Positions 22,031-33,739 of a DNA stretch of 64,000 nt are shown here, piece by piece. The notes beneath the pieces were generated by a model, which worked only from the letters and a program-made list of their open reading frames with translations, made no database searches and was not told where the DNA came from. Source of the stretch: Monoplex corrugatus (lineage: Eukaryota > Mollusca > Gastropoda > Littorinimorpha > Ranellidae); contig JAPXFY010000022.1 in the NCBI GenBank assembly GCA_030674185.1, forward strand, positions 46,356,398 to 46,420,397, in the 5' to 3' direction. Both the position numbers and the translations under genes were made by a program. How positions within the stretch are numbered: position 1 is the stretch's first letter; the number at the start of each line of letters is the position of its first letter.

Positions 22031-22408
22031 ATCAATGGGGCCATTGTTCTGATAGTGTCAGCTTCGTGTTTCATAGGGTCCTCACCCCTCTCCCTCCTGT
22101 TTTAAGATTTTGCTGGTGCATAGGGTCAGTGAGTCCGCCAGATAATGAACTGCTGCCAGACTTTAGATGGAGAGCAAAAGAAATTATCCATGTGTGACGA
22201 GTCCCTGATGAACAAACCACTGACTCCAGATTCAAGATGCATTCATCGCACTTCGGCTGTTCCATCTGCGCTCCATCCTAGCAAATCTGCCAGCGATGAT
22301 CTGGCAGACTTCCTAAACCTGTGCAAAACACCTAGCTATGCGCTGGCAAACCCACCTTGAAACGGAAGGATGGAGGTGGAGGAGGGTGAGGGGGGGCCTG
22401 ACAGTAAG

Positions 22409-22463
<55 letters not shown>

Positions 22464-23329
22464 AACTAAAACAATATGTTCTTCACAAATCCTTTATTTC
22501 CACTGCCACTGTAAAAGGCATTAAGACAAACACTGTCATGTACAGTGAAACGATACCTACCACACAAGACAGTGAAGAATATATACAACAGTACAGTTAA
22601 CACAAAAACATCAACCACAGTGAGAATGCTGTTTCCCAATTATCCGTCAAAACCAAAATATCTCGCCTGCAAAGTCTAACACCATCCTCAAACTTTCCGT
22701 TTCACCAGCATATCTTCCTCCACCCTATAATGACTTTTCGATGTCATAAACACACACACACACACTGTATTTTACAATATACATGAGTATATACAACAAG
22801 ATCATAACTACACAATTTTGGAATCATCACTGACACATGAAACATGTTTCCAATGTCAACCATTGCACAATAGTCATCGACACATTGGTACATTTTTATC
22901 ACCAACAATTCCACAAGGTACACATAAATATATCTAACCAGGAATAACAACTTTCATGTATGTACACCATTTCCTTTCTTTGTCTATGGAGATAACATTG
23001 TCAAATCATCTGGAAGAGGGTTTTCATGTCGACTCAAACTATTTCTTCACCATCTTCCTTTCAAAACTCTCTCTCTCTCTCTTCATTTTTGCTTTGAGAA
23101 AGGGTTAATGTAGGCCTATATTTCAATGTTTTTAGTAAAGAAAGGTTTAATGTATATTTCAATGTTTTTTGTTTAAACCTACTTTCCCACACACCTTTAC
23201 AAAATGATTTTGAAGAAAAGGCCTTTCAGCAGTGTATTTCACAGATGCATTCCTTTGGGTCAAATTACGACATGAAGGAACAAAATTTGTCTATTACAAG
23301 GTGTTTCTTTACAAAAACAAGTATACCGC
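22031..23329. other. No exon identified; (CA)n tract and a possible minus-strand poly(A) signal
   Basis: A (CA)n tract occupies about 22411-22459. On the minus strand AATAAA occurs near 22490 in GGAAATAAAGGATTTGTG. It could end a long 3' UTR of the minus-strand gene whose stop is at 32724, but nothing in the sequence ties them together. A short (CT)n run lies near 23068-23082. Confidence 0.35.
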
Positions 23330-23563
23330 TGTGCAAACCCGGACCTGCCCAAGTCCATCAAACCAGCTCGATGTAAAAACCCGGGCCTGCCCAAGTCCAT
23401 CAAACCAGCTTGCTGTGAAAACCCGGGCCTGCTCAAGTCCATCGAACCAGCTCGCTGTGAAAACCCAGGCCTGCCCAAGTCCACCGAACCAGCTTGCTGT
23501 GAAAACCCAGGCCTGCCCAAGTCCATCGAACCAGCTTGCTGTGAAAACCCAGGCCTGCCCAAG
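23330..23563. repeat. 42 bp tandem repeat, about 5.5 units
   Basis: The unit holds CAGGCCTGCCCAAGTCCATC and GAACCAGCTTGCTGTGAA. The period is 14 codons, so the plus strand (137 residues at 23232-23645) and the minus strand both stay open. No splice or start support was found. Confidence 0.9.
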
Positions 23564-23731
23564 AGTCCATGGAACCCATAAGTCCTACGTTATCAGCATA
23601 AGGATGAGTGAAGAGGCCACTACTGGCATAGTAAAGAACCAATGACAGTCACTGTTCACGTCTTAACACATACTCAAGGGACTGTTCTGTGGCATTTCAA
23701 CTTTCAAAGTAAAACTAACTCCATGTTGAAG

Positions 23732-23805
23732 TTAACCCTTTGACTCCCGCACCCTATCCACCGACTGCAAAAAAATTAACCCCTTTGACTCCCTCACCAT
23801 CTAGC
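23732..23805. mobile_element. Family T repeat, copy 6 (left half only)
   Basis: The left TTAA and first two blocks are present. The copy breaks off after CCCTCACCATC. Confidence 0.75.
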
Positions 23806-24494
23806 ACACTTGTTACTGTTTCACCTTCCACATAAGAAAACAAGGGTCAAAGAGAGTTGAGTATTATGGTTACTTCGTGGGTAGCTGAAGACATCATAAT
23901 AAATGAAGACAAGACAGGTGGCTATCATGGTTACTTATAGCTCAAGACGTACCATGAATAGCCAAAGACAGGTGGGTATCATGGTTACTTACAGCTCAAG
24001 ACATGTCATGAATAACCAAAGACAACCTTGAGTCAAGACGTACAAGAATGAACATCAAAAACATCTCAACAGAAAACGCAAGGCTGACCAACATACAGAA
24101 TAACGTTTCAGGTCACAAGACACAAAATAGCTGCTGTTGAGTCAACTTACGTTTGCTGACCTGAGTCAACCCACCATTTTCTGTCAGGCCAAAGAAATGG
24201 CGTCATACTTCCATTAACTAAAATCACACACAATTCACACGTCAGTCCTGCTGCTTCTAGGAATTTCTGACTCCCAATGCAGAATGTAGATACATTAAGT
24301 ATCATATAGTATGAGTTAAGTTTTGAATTGAGTAGAATACCAACTGAACTGGAATAATTTTCTTGTCATTTATTGCACACTAGCACACAGACAGACCTAC
24401 ATACACAAAGACAACGCAAGTACACAAACACACAGAGAGACACAAATGACCTCCACAGCTCCCTCACAGACGAAACTACTTTAAGTTAACCAGA
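23806..24494. other. No gene seen; short tandem similarity
   Basis: A block with ACAGGTGG(C/G)TATCATGGTTAC repeats at about 23915 and 23967 (period about 52 bp), with a weaker unit upstream. Nothing else was recognised. Confidence 0.5.
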
Positions 24495-24686
24495 TTAACC
24501 CTTTGACTCTCGCACCCTGTCCACCAACTGCAAAAACTCAAACCTTCAAACACTCACCCTATCCATCAGCTCCCTGCAAGAAGTTGGTGGAAAAGGTGAG
24601 GGAATCAAGGGGTTAAATGTTTGCTTTGCTAGTATGGTTGACAATGCAGGATGCTGGTGAACAGGGGGTGGAAGTCAAAGGGTTAA
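24495..24686. mobile_element. Family T repeat, copy 7
   Basis: TTAA at both ends; 192 bp with all blocks recognisable. Confidence 0.85.
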
Positions 24687-24811
24687 GCATTACAGTTTGA
24701 CATGATTCATTTATATATGTACACTGTGAAAATAAAACAATGACTAACTCAAGTCACAAATATCTGTATGGCACTTATGAGTGCGACAATCAATCAGGTG
24801 CCATAAATAGT

Positions 24812-24973
24812 TTAACCCTTTGACTCCCGCACCCTACCCATCACCTGCAAAAGACTTAACCATTTGACTCTCTCACCCTAGGATGGGGACGTCAAAGGAT
24901 TAAGTTTTTGCTTTGCTAGCATGGTTGACAATGCTGGATGCTGGTGGACAGGGTGCAAGAGTCAACGGGTTAA
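24812..24973. mobile_element. Family T repeat, copy 8 (centre deleted)
   Basis: TTAA at both ends. The central palindrome has been lost and CCCTAGGATGGGG joins the arms. Confidence 0.85.
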
Positions 24974-25189
24974 AGTTTAGACTCTACAATGACTATAGCG
25001 AGATAAGTAAAATTCCTTGACTAAGTAAAAAGATGAGCTGACTTCAACATACCTAGACAATGGTATTTTCATTCAATAGTTTCAGCAAAATGCTCAAATG
25101 TAATGTGTCTGCTCAGTTCATGATGTAACAGAAACGCGCACAAGTCCACAAAAGACACCTGCCACAGGCACAATATTCGTAACAAATGC

Positions 25190-25191
25190 AT

Positions 25192-25227
<36 letters not shown>

Positions 25228-25545
25228 ACACACCCAAACACATGCACAGAGAAAGAAAATAATAAAGTATGCATACCCTTGTATTCACACACACACACAT
25301 ACATAAACACACACTCCAAAACACACACATACACTTATCAAAACACACAGATCTGCATGCATACAAGTAAACACACACACACACACAAACACAACTTAAA
25401 AAGACAACATTTAACTAGTTGTACAATCAAACACAGAAAATACCAGCATTCCTCACTGTAAAAGGTACTTTCAAATTCTCCTGCCCCCCAAACCCCCCCC
25501 CCCCCCCATCTCAATCCTTTGTCCCCCCCCCCCCCCCCCCCCAAT
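25190..25545. repeat. (CA)n microsatellites and poly-C tracts
   Basis: CA-rich runs at about 25193-25240, 25286-25340 and 25370-25392 are followed by two C runs near 25493-25506 and 25526-25541. Confidence 0.9.
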
Positions 25546-25693
25546 GTTTTTACAGATGTGAGTATGCTCTGGACACATGCTAGTTTGGCTCATACTGTGC
25601 TGGTATTATGCTGCTGTATAATCTGCACACTCCCTTTTCGATGCGTGTGTATACCGGGTGTTTTCATGCTTCCATAACCCACCAAGCACTAAT

Positions 25694-25857
25694 TTAACCC
25701 TTTGCCTCCGGCATGCTATCCACCAACTGCAAAAAAAATTAACCCTTTGATTTCTAAAGGAAGCTGTTGGATAGGGTGAGGGAATCAAAGGGTTAAGTTT
25801 TTGCTTTGCCAGCAAGGCTGACGATGCAGGATGCTGGTGGACAGGGTGCAGGAGTCT
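25694..25857. mobile_element. Family T repeat, copy 9
   Basis: The left TTAA is intact. The right end stops at GCAGGAGTC and abuts a (TATATG/TG)n run leading into the mariner relic. Confidence 0.75.
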
Positions 25858-25902
25858 GTATATATAATTATATGTATATGTATGTGTGTGTGTGTGTGTG
25901 TG

Positions 25903-26331
25903 TGGTAATGTCCTCCTTCTGCATGACAATGCTCGACCGCAACAAGCATCAGGACAAGGGAGACAATGGCCTCATTCGGGTGGACAACTTTACTGTATCC
26001 TCCATACTCACCAGACTTAGCACCTTCAGACTATCATCTCTTCGGCCCCATGAAAGAGGGTTTGAGAGGCAAACATTATGCCAGTGACGAGGAAGTGAAA
26101 ACTGCAGTGAAAACGTGGCTCCAAGCACAGTCAACAGAATTTTACAAGGCAGGGATACATGCCCTCATTTGAAGATGGAACATTGCTATTGACAGAAACG
26201 GTGACTATGTTGAGAAGTAGGGATGTGATCCCCAGAGGACCAGCTTCATTTTGATGTATGATACATGTTCCTGTGTTGGTAATTGTTCCTGTACTAAAGA
26301 AAAAGGCATTACTTTTTGACTCACCCTCGTG

Positions 26332-26334
<3 letters not shown>
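25903..26334 (+). pseudogene. mariner-type transposase, C-terminal half with 3' TIR
   Basis: The text LLLHDNARP marks the second catalytic Asp region. A frame change follows, then MASFGWTTLLYPPYSPDLAP and SDYHLF, the hallmark third-Asp motif of mariner (DD34D). After that come KTWLQAQSTEFYKAGIHAL, an in-frame TGA at 26170-26172, and WNIAIDRNGDYVEK with a stop at 26217-26219. The 3' end near 26306-26334 reads GGCATTACTTTTTGACTCA then CCCTCGTG, the form expected of a mariner terminal repeat. The 5' half is missing and replaced by a (TG)n run ending about 25903. It is an old truncated copy with a frameshift and a nonsense codon. Confidence 0.9.
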
Positions 26335-26389
<55 letters not shown>

Positions 26390-26425
26390 ATAATATATAC
26401 ATAATACACACACACACATATATAT
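26333..26425. repeat. (TA)n microsatellite
   Basis: A TA run of about 50 bp starts at the TA next to the mariner 3' TIR, continuing as mixed TA/CA. The TA target dinucleotide may have seeded the expansion. Confidence 0.9.
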
Positions 26426-26491
26426 ACACATATATGAGAAATCAGAAAAATCTCCCCAATTTACCCACCAGCACACTAAAGAGATACAGAT

Positions 26492-26660
26492 TTAACCCTT
26501 TGACTCCCCCACCCTGTCCACCAGCATCCTGCATTGTCAACCATACTAGCAAAGCAAAAACTTAACCCTCGATTCCTTCACCCTATCCACCAGCTTCCTG
26601 CAGGGTGAGGGAATCAAAGGGTTAAGTTTTTGCTGTTGGTTGCAGCAGTCTAAGGGTTAA
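26492..26660. mobile_element. Family T repeat, copy 10 (inverted)
   Basis: TTAA at both ends. The order of blocks is reversed relative to copy 11: the AGCAAAGCAAAAAC module lies to the left. Confidence 0.83.
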
Positions 26661-26814
26661 TCCTGTTTAAACATATACTGACCTGAGAGATCAGACAAAT
26701 CTCTCCACTGTACCCAACTGACACTATCCCGGCACAATCAAACTCGGACCCTCAGATTGTAAATCTGATGTCCAGAACACCTGGCTGTCGCATCTGTCTG
26801 ATATGAGCTTGACA

Positions 26815-27490
26815 ACTTGTTGTTGTCAATACGGACTTTTATGCTTACTACTGATCATTATTTTCACCACGCTATTCAGTGTACACATGTTTTATAGACT
26901 GTGTAGCTCTTCCATACATAATAAATACTTGAAATACCGTCAGAGTGTAGTATTTGACACAACAACTGCCACCATCTATTACTGATCACGTGGCCGTTAT
27001 CAACAATAAATTTCACACTTACAACTACTTATCATTTTCAATATACTACTCAACGTGCATGTGTTCTACAGACTGCAGCTTTTCCACACATAATAAATAC
27101 TTGTATCCTCAATGCAGTATTTAACCCTTTGACTCCCGCAACCTATCCTCCAACTGCAAAAACTTAACCCTTTGACTCCCTCACCCTATCCACCAGCTTC
27201 CTGCAGGATGCTGGTGGATAGGGTGCAGGAGTCAAAGGGTTAAGTTTTTGCTTTGCTAGCACGGTTGACAATGCAAGATGCTGGTGGACAGGGTGCAGGA
27301 GTCAAAGGGTTAACGTAACACTTGTCACTATCTATCACATTACTGATCACACAGCTGTTATCAACAATAAATTTCATACTTACAACTAATTACCATTTTC
27401 AATATACTATTCAATGTGTACATATTATATTTATGGACTGTATCTCTTCCAAACAGAGTAATTACTTGTAATATCCTCAGTGTAGTATTA
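26815..27490. repeat. About 170 bp tandem repeat, three units, one carrying a family T insertion
   Basis: Blocks such as TTTTCAATATACTACTCAA and GTTATCAACAATAAATTTCA recur at about 26868, 27036 and 27398. Subtracting the inserted family T copy, spacing is near 170 bp each. The middle unit is interrupted at 27121. Confidence 0.75.
27121..27313. mobile_element. Family T repeat, copy 11 (best-preserved)
   Basis: It has perfect TTAA at both ends around 185 bp, with a near-complete internal palindrome. It sits in the middle unit of a tandem repeat whose other two units read GTAGTATTTGACACAAC and GTAGTATTACGCATAAC where this one has GCAGTAT, the element, and CGTAACAC. The unoccupied units thus show a TT(G/A)(A/C)-like empty site, as expected for insertion at TTAA. 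Confidence 0.88.
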
Positions 27491-27491
27491 C

Positions 27492-27635
27492 GCATAACAA
27501 CTGTCACTATCTAACAAATAACTGATCACATCACATAACAACTGTCACGATCTATCAAATTACTGACCACATCACATAACAACTGTCACGATCTATCAAA
27601 TTACTGACCACATCACATAACAACTGTCATTATCA
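27492..27635. repeat. 41 bp tandem repeat, about 3.5 units
   Basis: Units start CATAACAACTGTCAC at 27493, 27534, 27575 and 27616. Confidence 0.88.
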
Positions 27636-27809
27636 GTAATGAGTATTCAAAGATAACATCTTTGTACTTAGATCTTTTTTTGTTCTGATACCTGGTGCTC
27701 TGGCCGTTTCACGGGATATACAGAAAAATACTGTGATGAAAATACAGCAATATTCTTCTTCTTATCAACATCATCATTAGTAGTAGTAGTAGTATCATTA
27801 ATATTACTA

Positions 27810-28005
27810 TTAGTGCTTAAAGCCCAGTGGACTGCTCAGAACCACATCAGAGCGACAACCATCTCAAACAAAACACACATGTCTAAATACATAGTTGATT
27901 TGGGAAAAAAGAAAAAAGTGGAAAACAAAATTAAGTACATAAATCACTGCATTCACACACAAAAAAATCTACAGATACGATCCTAGTGTGGGTCCTTCCA
28001 CTGAA
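27810..28005 (+). mobile_element. Interspersed repeat family C, 5' part
   Basis: It shares AAAGCCCAG(T/C) and the block with CCACATCAG followed by CAACC with copies at 33740, 40810, 59733 and 61770. The downstream half of the family is replaced by a tandem array that starts here. Confidence 0.65.
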
Positions 28006-28665
28006 TTTATCACCAGGGGGATTAAAAACACAAAACCTTCATACAAACACATAAACGTAACTAATTTATAACCAGGGGAATTAAAAAAAAATATTAAAAA
28101 AAACAAACCTCTATACAAACACATAAACGTAACTTACTTATCACCAGGGGATTAAAAAAAACATTTACACAAACACATAAACGTAACCATTTTATCACCA
28201 GAGGAATTAAAAAAAAACACGTTTATACAAACATATAAATGTAACCATTTTATCACCAGGGGGATTAAAAAAAAAACGTTTATACAAACACATAAACATA
28301 ACCATTTTATCACAAGGGGGATTAAAAAAAACAAAAAACCTTTATACAAACACAAATGTAATTTACCCCCAGGGCAATTAAAAAAACAAACCTTCTCACA
28401 AACACATAAATGTAATTTATCCCCAGGGGGATAAAAAAAAACAACAACCCTTCATACAAACACATAAACGGACCTTCTTTATCTCCAGGGGGATTTAAAA
28501 AAAACAATAAATCTTTATACAAACACATAAATGTAATTTATCCCCAGGGGATAAAAAAAAAACCACCCCAACCCTTCATACAAACACATAAACGTAACTA
28601 TCTTATCTCCAGGGGGATTAAAAAAAAAACACCTTTATACAAACACATAAATGTAATTTAAAGCA
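28005..28665. repeat. About 60 bp tandem array, roughly 11 units, derived from family C
   Basis: The unit (TTATCACCAGGGGGATTAAA, a variable A-run, then TACAAACACATAAACGTAA) corresponds to one internal piece of family C (at 33920-33970: ATTTATCGCACAGGGAATTT and GAATACAAACATAAGCATA). The A-run length accounts for most of the unit-size variation. Confidence 0.8.
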
Positions 28666-28689
28666 CATTGTTTTCATGTTCAGCTAAGC

Positions 28690-29022
28690 TCAATTTTAAC
28701 TGAGTCCTTAACTGAGTCCTGATTGTGTTGCTCAATCTTCTGATCAACACCGTAGGTGTCTATATCTCTCGGGCCTGGTTGACTGCAGGATATATTATGA
28801 TAGTATGTGTAGAGTACAGCCCTGTCACGCAGTCTCAATCCTAGATGGAACTCCATAGCACCATGATCATCATCCTCATCGACATCATCATCATAGCATT
28901 GCAAAGAATTGCCCCAGCTCCTGTGGCCATCAAGGTGGAGTAGAAAATATGGTGAAAGAAAAAAAGGTGAGCACATAAGGTAAACTCCCTGAGTGCAATG
29001 ATCCTTTAAAAAAAAAAAAAAG
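28690..29022 (+). mobile_element. SINE family B, 5'-truncated copy
   Basis: It lacks the tRNA-like head. It includes CTCGGGCCTGGTTGACTGCA, TCACGCAGTCTCAATCC, a CATCATC run, and ends GTGCAATGATCCTTT with a poly-A of 14. Confidence 0.85.
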
Positions 29023-29302
29023 GTCTTCACTAGCTTCTATGATTGCGACCTCCAATGAGCTGTACAAAAAGAAATCACTACAGATCTGCCATTCTGTCTA
29101 TGCAGTGAATCGTAGAAGACCGATGACACTGTTGAAAGGCCACACAGACTCTGTCAAGTCACTTTCATGTCACTGAGTATGGTGGATTGGGCTACTAATC
29201 TACAATCCCTGATCTAACAAAGCGGAAAACAACACAAAAACACGCGGTGACAAGATGCGACAACATGACTCACACAGCACTGCATCGTGCCTCACGACAA
29301 CA

Positions 29303-29568
29303 TTAACCCTTCGACTCCCACAAACTGTCCACCTGCATCCTGCATTGTCAACCATGATACTAAAGCAATGATGTAACTCTTCGACTCTCACAACCTGTCC
29401 GCCAGCATCCTGCATTGTCAACCATGAGAGCAAAGCAAAAACTTAACCCTTTTGGCTCCCTTACCCTATCCACCAACTTCCTGCAGAAAGCTGGTGGATA
29501 GGATGAAGGAATAATACAGTTCAAATTGTTTGCAATAAGTGGATAGGTTGCAAGAGTCAAAGGGTTAA
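29303..29568. mobile_element. Family T repeat, copy 12 (inverted, tandem module)
   Basis: TTAA at both ends. The left module (CATCCTGCATTGTCAACCAT) occurs twice. Confidence 0.82.
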
Positions 29569-30227
29569 ATTAACCACTGATGGCACTGACAAGATGATTA
29601 TCAAGATGTCTGTCATGAAACTGCTGTCAAGGTGAGCATGTTCGTTTTTCTTACACCGAACATGCACAATTACATCAAATATTATTTCACACATTTAGTA
29701 TGTAGATGTGGATGACTGAATCACTAAGAGGCATGAAAGAGACAGCAAATGATGAGAGAACACAACACAAGAGATCTGTCAGCAGCAGATCGTAAATGGC
29801 AAGTTCTGTGGACTGATCTACCACAAGGGAAAATAACACTGGTCAGTCAGGCATGTGACACAATCTGTGCTATCTGTACATTTTTTGTGTGCGAGACAAC
29901 GATATCTGAAACAGCTTAGTTCAAATCTCAATGACGCAACAATTCTAAGACCTGACAAAAAATCAACACAACTTCTGACTAACTTGCACATCAATAAGAA
30001 ATTAGGTTTTTGAAGGACTTTGACAATTTATCACATCCACTTTTGAAAGAAGGGTAGGTGTAATTTTTTAAGTCCAAAAGAATCCACAAGATCTCCAAGG
30101 ATTTTAACCACCAAGTACAGCTACAAGAACAACACAACCTACAGAATAACTGTAGATCTCGAATGAAGAAACCATTCTACACGCCTCTTGCGGATGAATC
30201 CAACACAATCCACAAAATTCTCACACT
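29569..30227. other. No gene seen
   Basis: Unique AT-rich sequence. No frame or splice pattern could be supported. Confidence 0.5.
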
Positions 30228-30373
30228 TTAACCCTTTGACTCCTGCACTCTATCCACCAGCATCCTGTTTTGTCAACTATGCGGGCAAAGCAAAAACTTA
30301 ACCCTTTCACTCCATCACTCTGTCCACTAGCTTCCTGCAGGATGCTGGTGGAAAGAGTGAGGGAATCAAAGGA
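30228..30373. mobile_element. Family T repeat, copy 13 (inverted, right end lost)
   Basis: TTAA at the left; the copy ends at GGGAATCAAAGG without the terminal TTAA. Confidence 0.8.
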
Positions 30374-30758
30374 GAACGTCAAAGGACCTCAAGTAAAGGA
30401 ACGATGCTTCAAGACTTAACATGACCAGTGTCACATCCACATCTTGTCAATATAGGAACACCACCAGAACACTGACACAACACAACTGTGACATACCCCC
30501 TCTAGGGGTACGTTGTGTTTCTAGAAGATTTGAACTTAGTGGTATGGTTACAATCTGGAACAAACAGGCAGTGAAATGGGTGTCAGAAGTTTTGTCAGAG
30601 GATACTTAAAACCCAAGTAATGGTAGCTTATAACCTGCAATTGGCATATTGCCATCTGAAACCAGTGAAGATATTCTCAAATATTTAGGCGAGATGCTGT
30701 ATAGAATTATATATTTAACATATCACCCGATTAAAACAAGCTAACCGATGTGATAAGA

Positions 30759-30797
<39 letters not shown>

Positions 30798-30884
30798 AGA
30801 GAACAAAAAGAAAAAATCAACAAAGGCTGAACAAAACAGTTTCACATGCCTATAAGGATTAACATAAATCAAAATTCTAAAATG
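30374..30884. other. No gene seen; (CA)n tract
   Basis: A (CA)n tract occupies about 30764-30794. A 62-codon frame at 30421-30609 has no recognisable content. Confidence 0.45.
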
Positions 30885-31345
30885 TCTGGTCTGGCCATTA
30901 ATGCTATATGGCTGTGAAGCCGGAACATGCCAAAAAGCCGATTAAAACAGGATCAAAGCAGCAGAGACATAATTCCACAGGCAGATTCTTAAGTCAATGG
31001 ACTGATAAAAGAAGAAATGAATGCATTTGGAGTGAGCTGACATCCAATGCCAACTACTGGCAGAAATTAACAAAAGAAAAATGAAATATAAACATATCAG
31101 CTATGCAACCCACAACACCAACTAAATCCTAATGACAAGTTTTGGAAGGAAACACAGAGGACGAAGAAATATGGACAAAGCACCCACCTCCTATAACTAG
31201 TATAAGAACATCACCACCAATAGCAGCAGTGTGAAGGTCTACAGAACTAGCGCAGAGAAGTCACGACTTAAGTGAATGGAGAAGACTTTGCTGTGATGTC
31301 TACCATGGTGTGGTGGCTACTACTGAACTCAACGATGCTGACAGG
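30885..31345 (+). pseudogene. Very decayed LINE ORF2 C-terminus
   Basis: One frame reads LMLYGCEAGTCQKAD, then RIKAAET, then several stops, then LLAEINKRKMKYKHISY. This is the general pattern of the reverse-transcriptase C-terminal region in the LINEs elsewhere in this window, but from a different and much older lineage. At least five stop codons interrupt it. Confidence 0.65.
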
Positions 31346-32426
31346 TGATTGGTGATGGGCTAAGGCATACAGCAACTTAACTGTACCCTATGTGGGACCA
31401 TGTCACACTCATGCTCTCACCATAAACTTTAATAATATACACCTGTACTACAAAATTCTGACAAGAATCATATCTTTTTAGATTATAAATGGGGGAGAGT
31501 TGTATTAACTTGAAGTCTTCCTAGATGTAAAATATCTACAAAATTAAAATCAGAGAGGAAATGTATGTAATGCATTGATTTGAAGAGAGAAAATGATGGC
31601 ACAAGTATGAAAAGCGCACGCACGCGCACGCACACACACATATCCAAAGACAGACCACAATTTTTCAGTCTTTCTAGGTATTTCCTAAACTACCAAGGCC
31701 ACACCGAACTGTCAGAATGTCAAACGATGAGGAATAAAGCCAGATCCTGTTTTGAACAACTTACAGTCTCAAGTGCACAAAATAAGGGCTGCCAAGAAAA
31801 ATGTAACCTCACAGACATTCCAAGAATGCAGGCTGCTTTCCGGACTCAACCATTTGTAATACTACACTGGTTTAACTGGCAAAGTCTTGTCACTGTCATC
31901 TGCTGACCAAGATCTCAGGATGAACGGTTTTGTTGTTTGTTTGTTTGTTCTGAGCAACGTTCTGTTAGTGAAAAAACGGTTTCATGGTTGTTTGTTCGGA
32001 GAAATGTTTGGTCCACACTACGCAGGCATTATGCTGCTGCATAGTCTGCGTTATCTGTCTTCAGTGGGCATGCTTGCTGAGTGTCTTCCTATTTCCCTAA
32101 GCCACCAAACACTGACAACCTTACAGGGTCTTGCGTATTTAATTGTTCGGCATGCGTAAACACAAGGAAGGGGGTTCAGCCTTCAGCAGGGATGTACACA
32201 CGTTAAGAGATACAAAAAAATTCTCCCCTTTATAAACCAGGCAGCAGCCAGACAGGATCAAACTCAGACCTTTTGATCAAAGTCTGACATCCTCACCACT
32301 GACTATCAGACTGAAAGCTCACAAATGACGAGGACAAGACTTTGCAGCCGGCAAAGGATAATGACAAAACTTCACACCTGGCAAAGGATAAGAAAACTTT
32401 AGAGGTGATAACAATACTCACAGACA
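31346..32426. other. No exon identified; possible 3' UTR or downstream sequence of the minus-strand gene
   Basis: The sequence contains a (CG/CA)-rich run near 31616-31640. A tRNA-like B-box region on the minus strand near 32250-32300 suggests an old SINE. An ATTAAA variant poly(A) hexamer is present on the minus strand near 32140; use as a poly(A) site is untested. Confidence 0.35.
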
Positions 32427-32614
32427 TTAACCCCCTACTCCCTCACCCTATCCATCAGCTTCCTGCAAGACAGGACAGGGTGAGGGCGTGATCCTTTTAC
32501 TCCCTCACCCTATCCATCAGCTTCCCGTAAGACAGGGTGAGGGTTTGATCCTTTTACTCCCTCACCCTATCCATCAGCTTCCCGTAAGACAGGGTGAGGG
32601 CGCGAAAGAGTTAA
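32427..32614. mobile_element. Family T repeat, copy 14 (core amplified three times)
   Basis: TTAA at both ends. The block CTCCCTCACCCTATCCATCA with AAGACAGGGTGAGGG occurs three times at about 57 bp spacing, giving a small minisatellite inside the element. Confidence 0.8.
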
Positions 32615-32723
32615 ATGGAAGATCAGTGCTGAAGTTGTAAAGTTCTAGATGACAAAGAAAGTAACTGTCAACACAAAAGAGAGGAGGGAGCCAGGAGGGC
32701 GTCAGCACAGGAGCCCTGACCTT

Positions 32724-32865
32724 TCAGGTGGTCACTGGGGGGGTGGGACTGCCCGGACTGGTGGGGCTCGTGGGGCTTTCGATTTTGTCCATGTGAATCA
32801 AATGCTGCATCTGTCCAACATCTTGCTCCGCATTGTGGCTGGTTTTTTTCTCCTGTTGCAACCGC
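32724..32865 (-). CDS. EMI-domain membrane protein, last coding exon (cytoplasmic tail)
   Basis: On the minus strand the acceptor GTGTGTGTGCAG at 32877-32866 is followed by 46 codons and a TGA at 32726-32724. The text reads RLQQEKKTSHNAEQDVGQMQ, then HLIHMDKIESPTSPTSPGSP and TPPVTT. It starts in the phase left by the transmembrane exon (35970-36126), and the first codon is shared (AG plus G gives Arg). The exon supplies a short cytoplasmic tail, basic at first, then with a Ser-Pro/Thr-Pro-rich end offering possible proline-directed phosphorylation sites. No known signalling motif was recognised. The 3' UTR continues below 32724; its end was not located. Confidence 0.8.
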
Positions 32866-33012
32866 CTGCACACACACAGACGCAGACAAAGGTGAGCACA
32901 TGCTTATACAAAAACAAGTAGACACACACATCAAAACAACAACACGTACAACGTTAAAAGTAGACACACACATCAAAACAACAACACGTACAACGTTAAT
33001 CTACAAAAGTCT

Positions 33013-33583
33013 TTAACTCTTTGATTCTTGCACCCTATTCCACTAACAGCAAAAACTTAACCCTTTGACTCCTGCACCTTATTCCACTAACAGCAAAAAC
33101 TTAACCCTTTGACTCCTGCACCTTATTCCACTAACAGCAAAAAATCTAACCCTTTGACTCCTGCACCCTATTCCACTAACAGCAAACACTTAACCCTTTG
33201 ACTAGCAGCAAAAACTTAACCCTTTGACTCCTGCACCCTATTCCAATAACAACAAAAACTTAACCCTTTGACTCCTGCACCCTATTCCACTAACAACAAA
33301 AACTTAACCCTTTGACTCTTGCACCCTATTCCACTAACAGCAAAAACTTAACCCTTTGACTCCTGCACCCTATTCCACTAACAGCAAAAACTTAACCCTT
33401 TGACTCCTGCACCCTATTCCACTAACAGCAAACACTTAACCCCCTGACTCCCTCACCCTATCCGCCAGCTTCTGCAGGAAGCTGGTGGATAGGGTGAGGG
33501 AGTCAAAGGATTAGGGTTTTGCTTTGGTAGCTTGGCTGGCAATGCAGGATGGTGTGGACAGGGTGTGGGAGTTAAAGAGTTAA
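33013..33583. mobile_element. Family T repeat, copy 15, left arm amplified about tenfold
   Basis: From 33013 to about 33440 the left-arm unit (TTAACCCTTTGACTCCTGCA then CCCTATTCCACTAACAGCAA) is repeated about ten times at roughly 43 bp. A normal core and right arm follow, ending in TTAA at 33580-33583. Confidence 0.88.
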
Positions 33584-33739
33584 AAAGGGGAGATTAAAAA
33601 GGGGTGGCACCATTCTATAATGATCTGCTCAGCCCAAAAAGAACAATCTGCATTTCATGCAGAAACATACTAATGTAAAACAACAACAAACTGAATCTAA
33701 TCCATCATGTGACACTAGGTGAAAGATGGTTTTGTTGTT

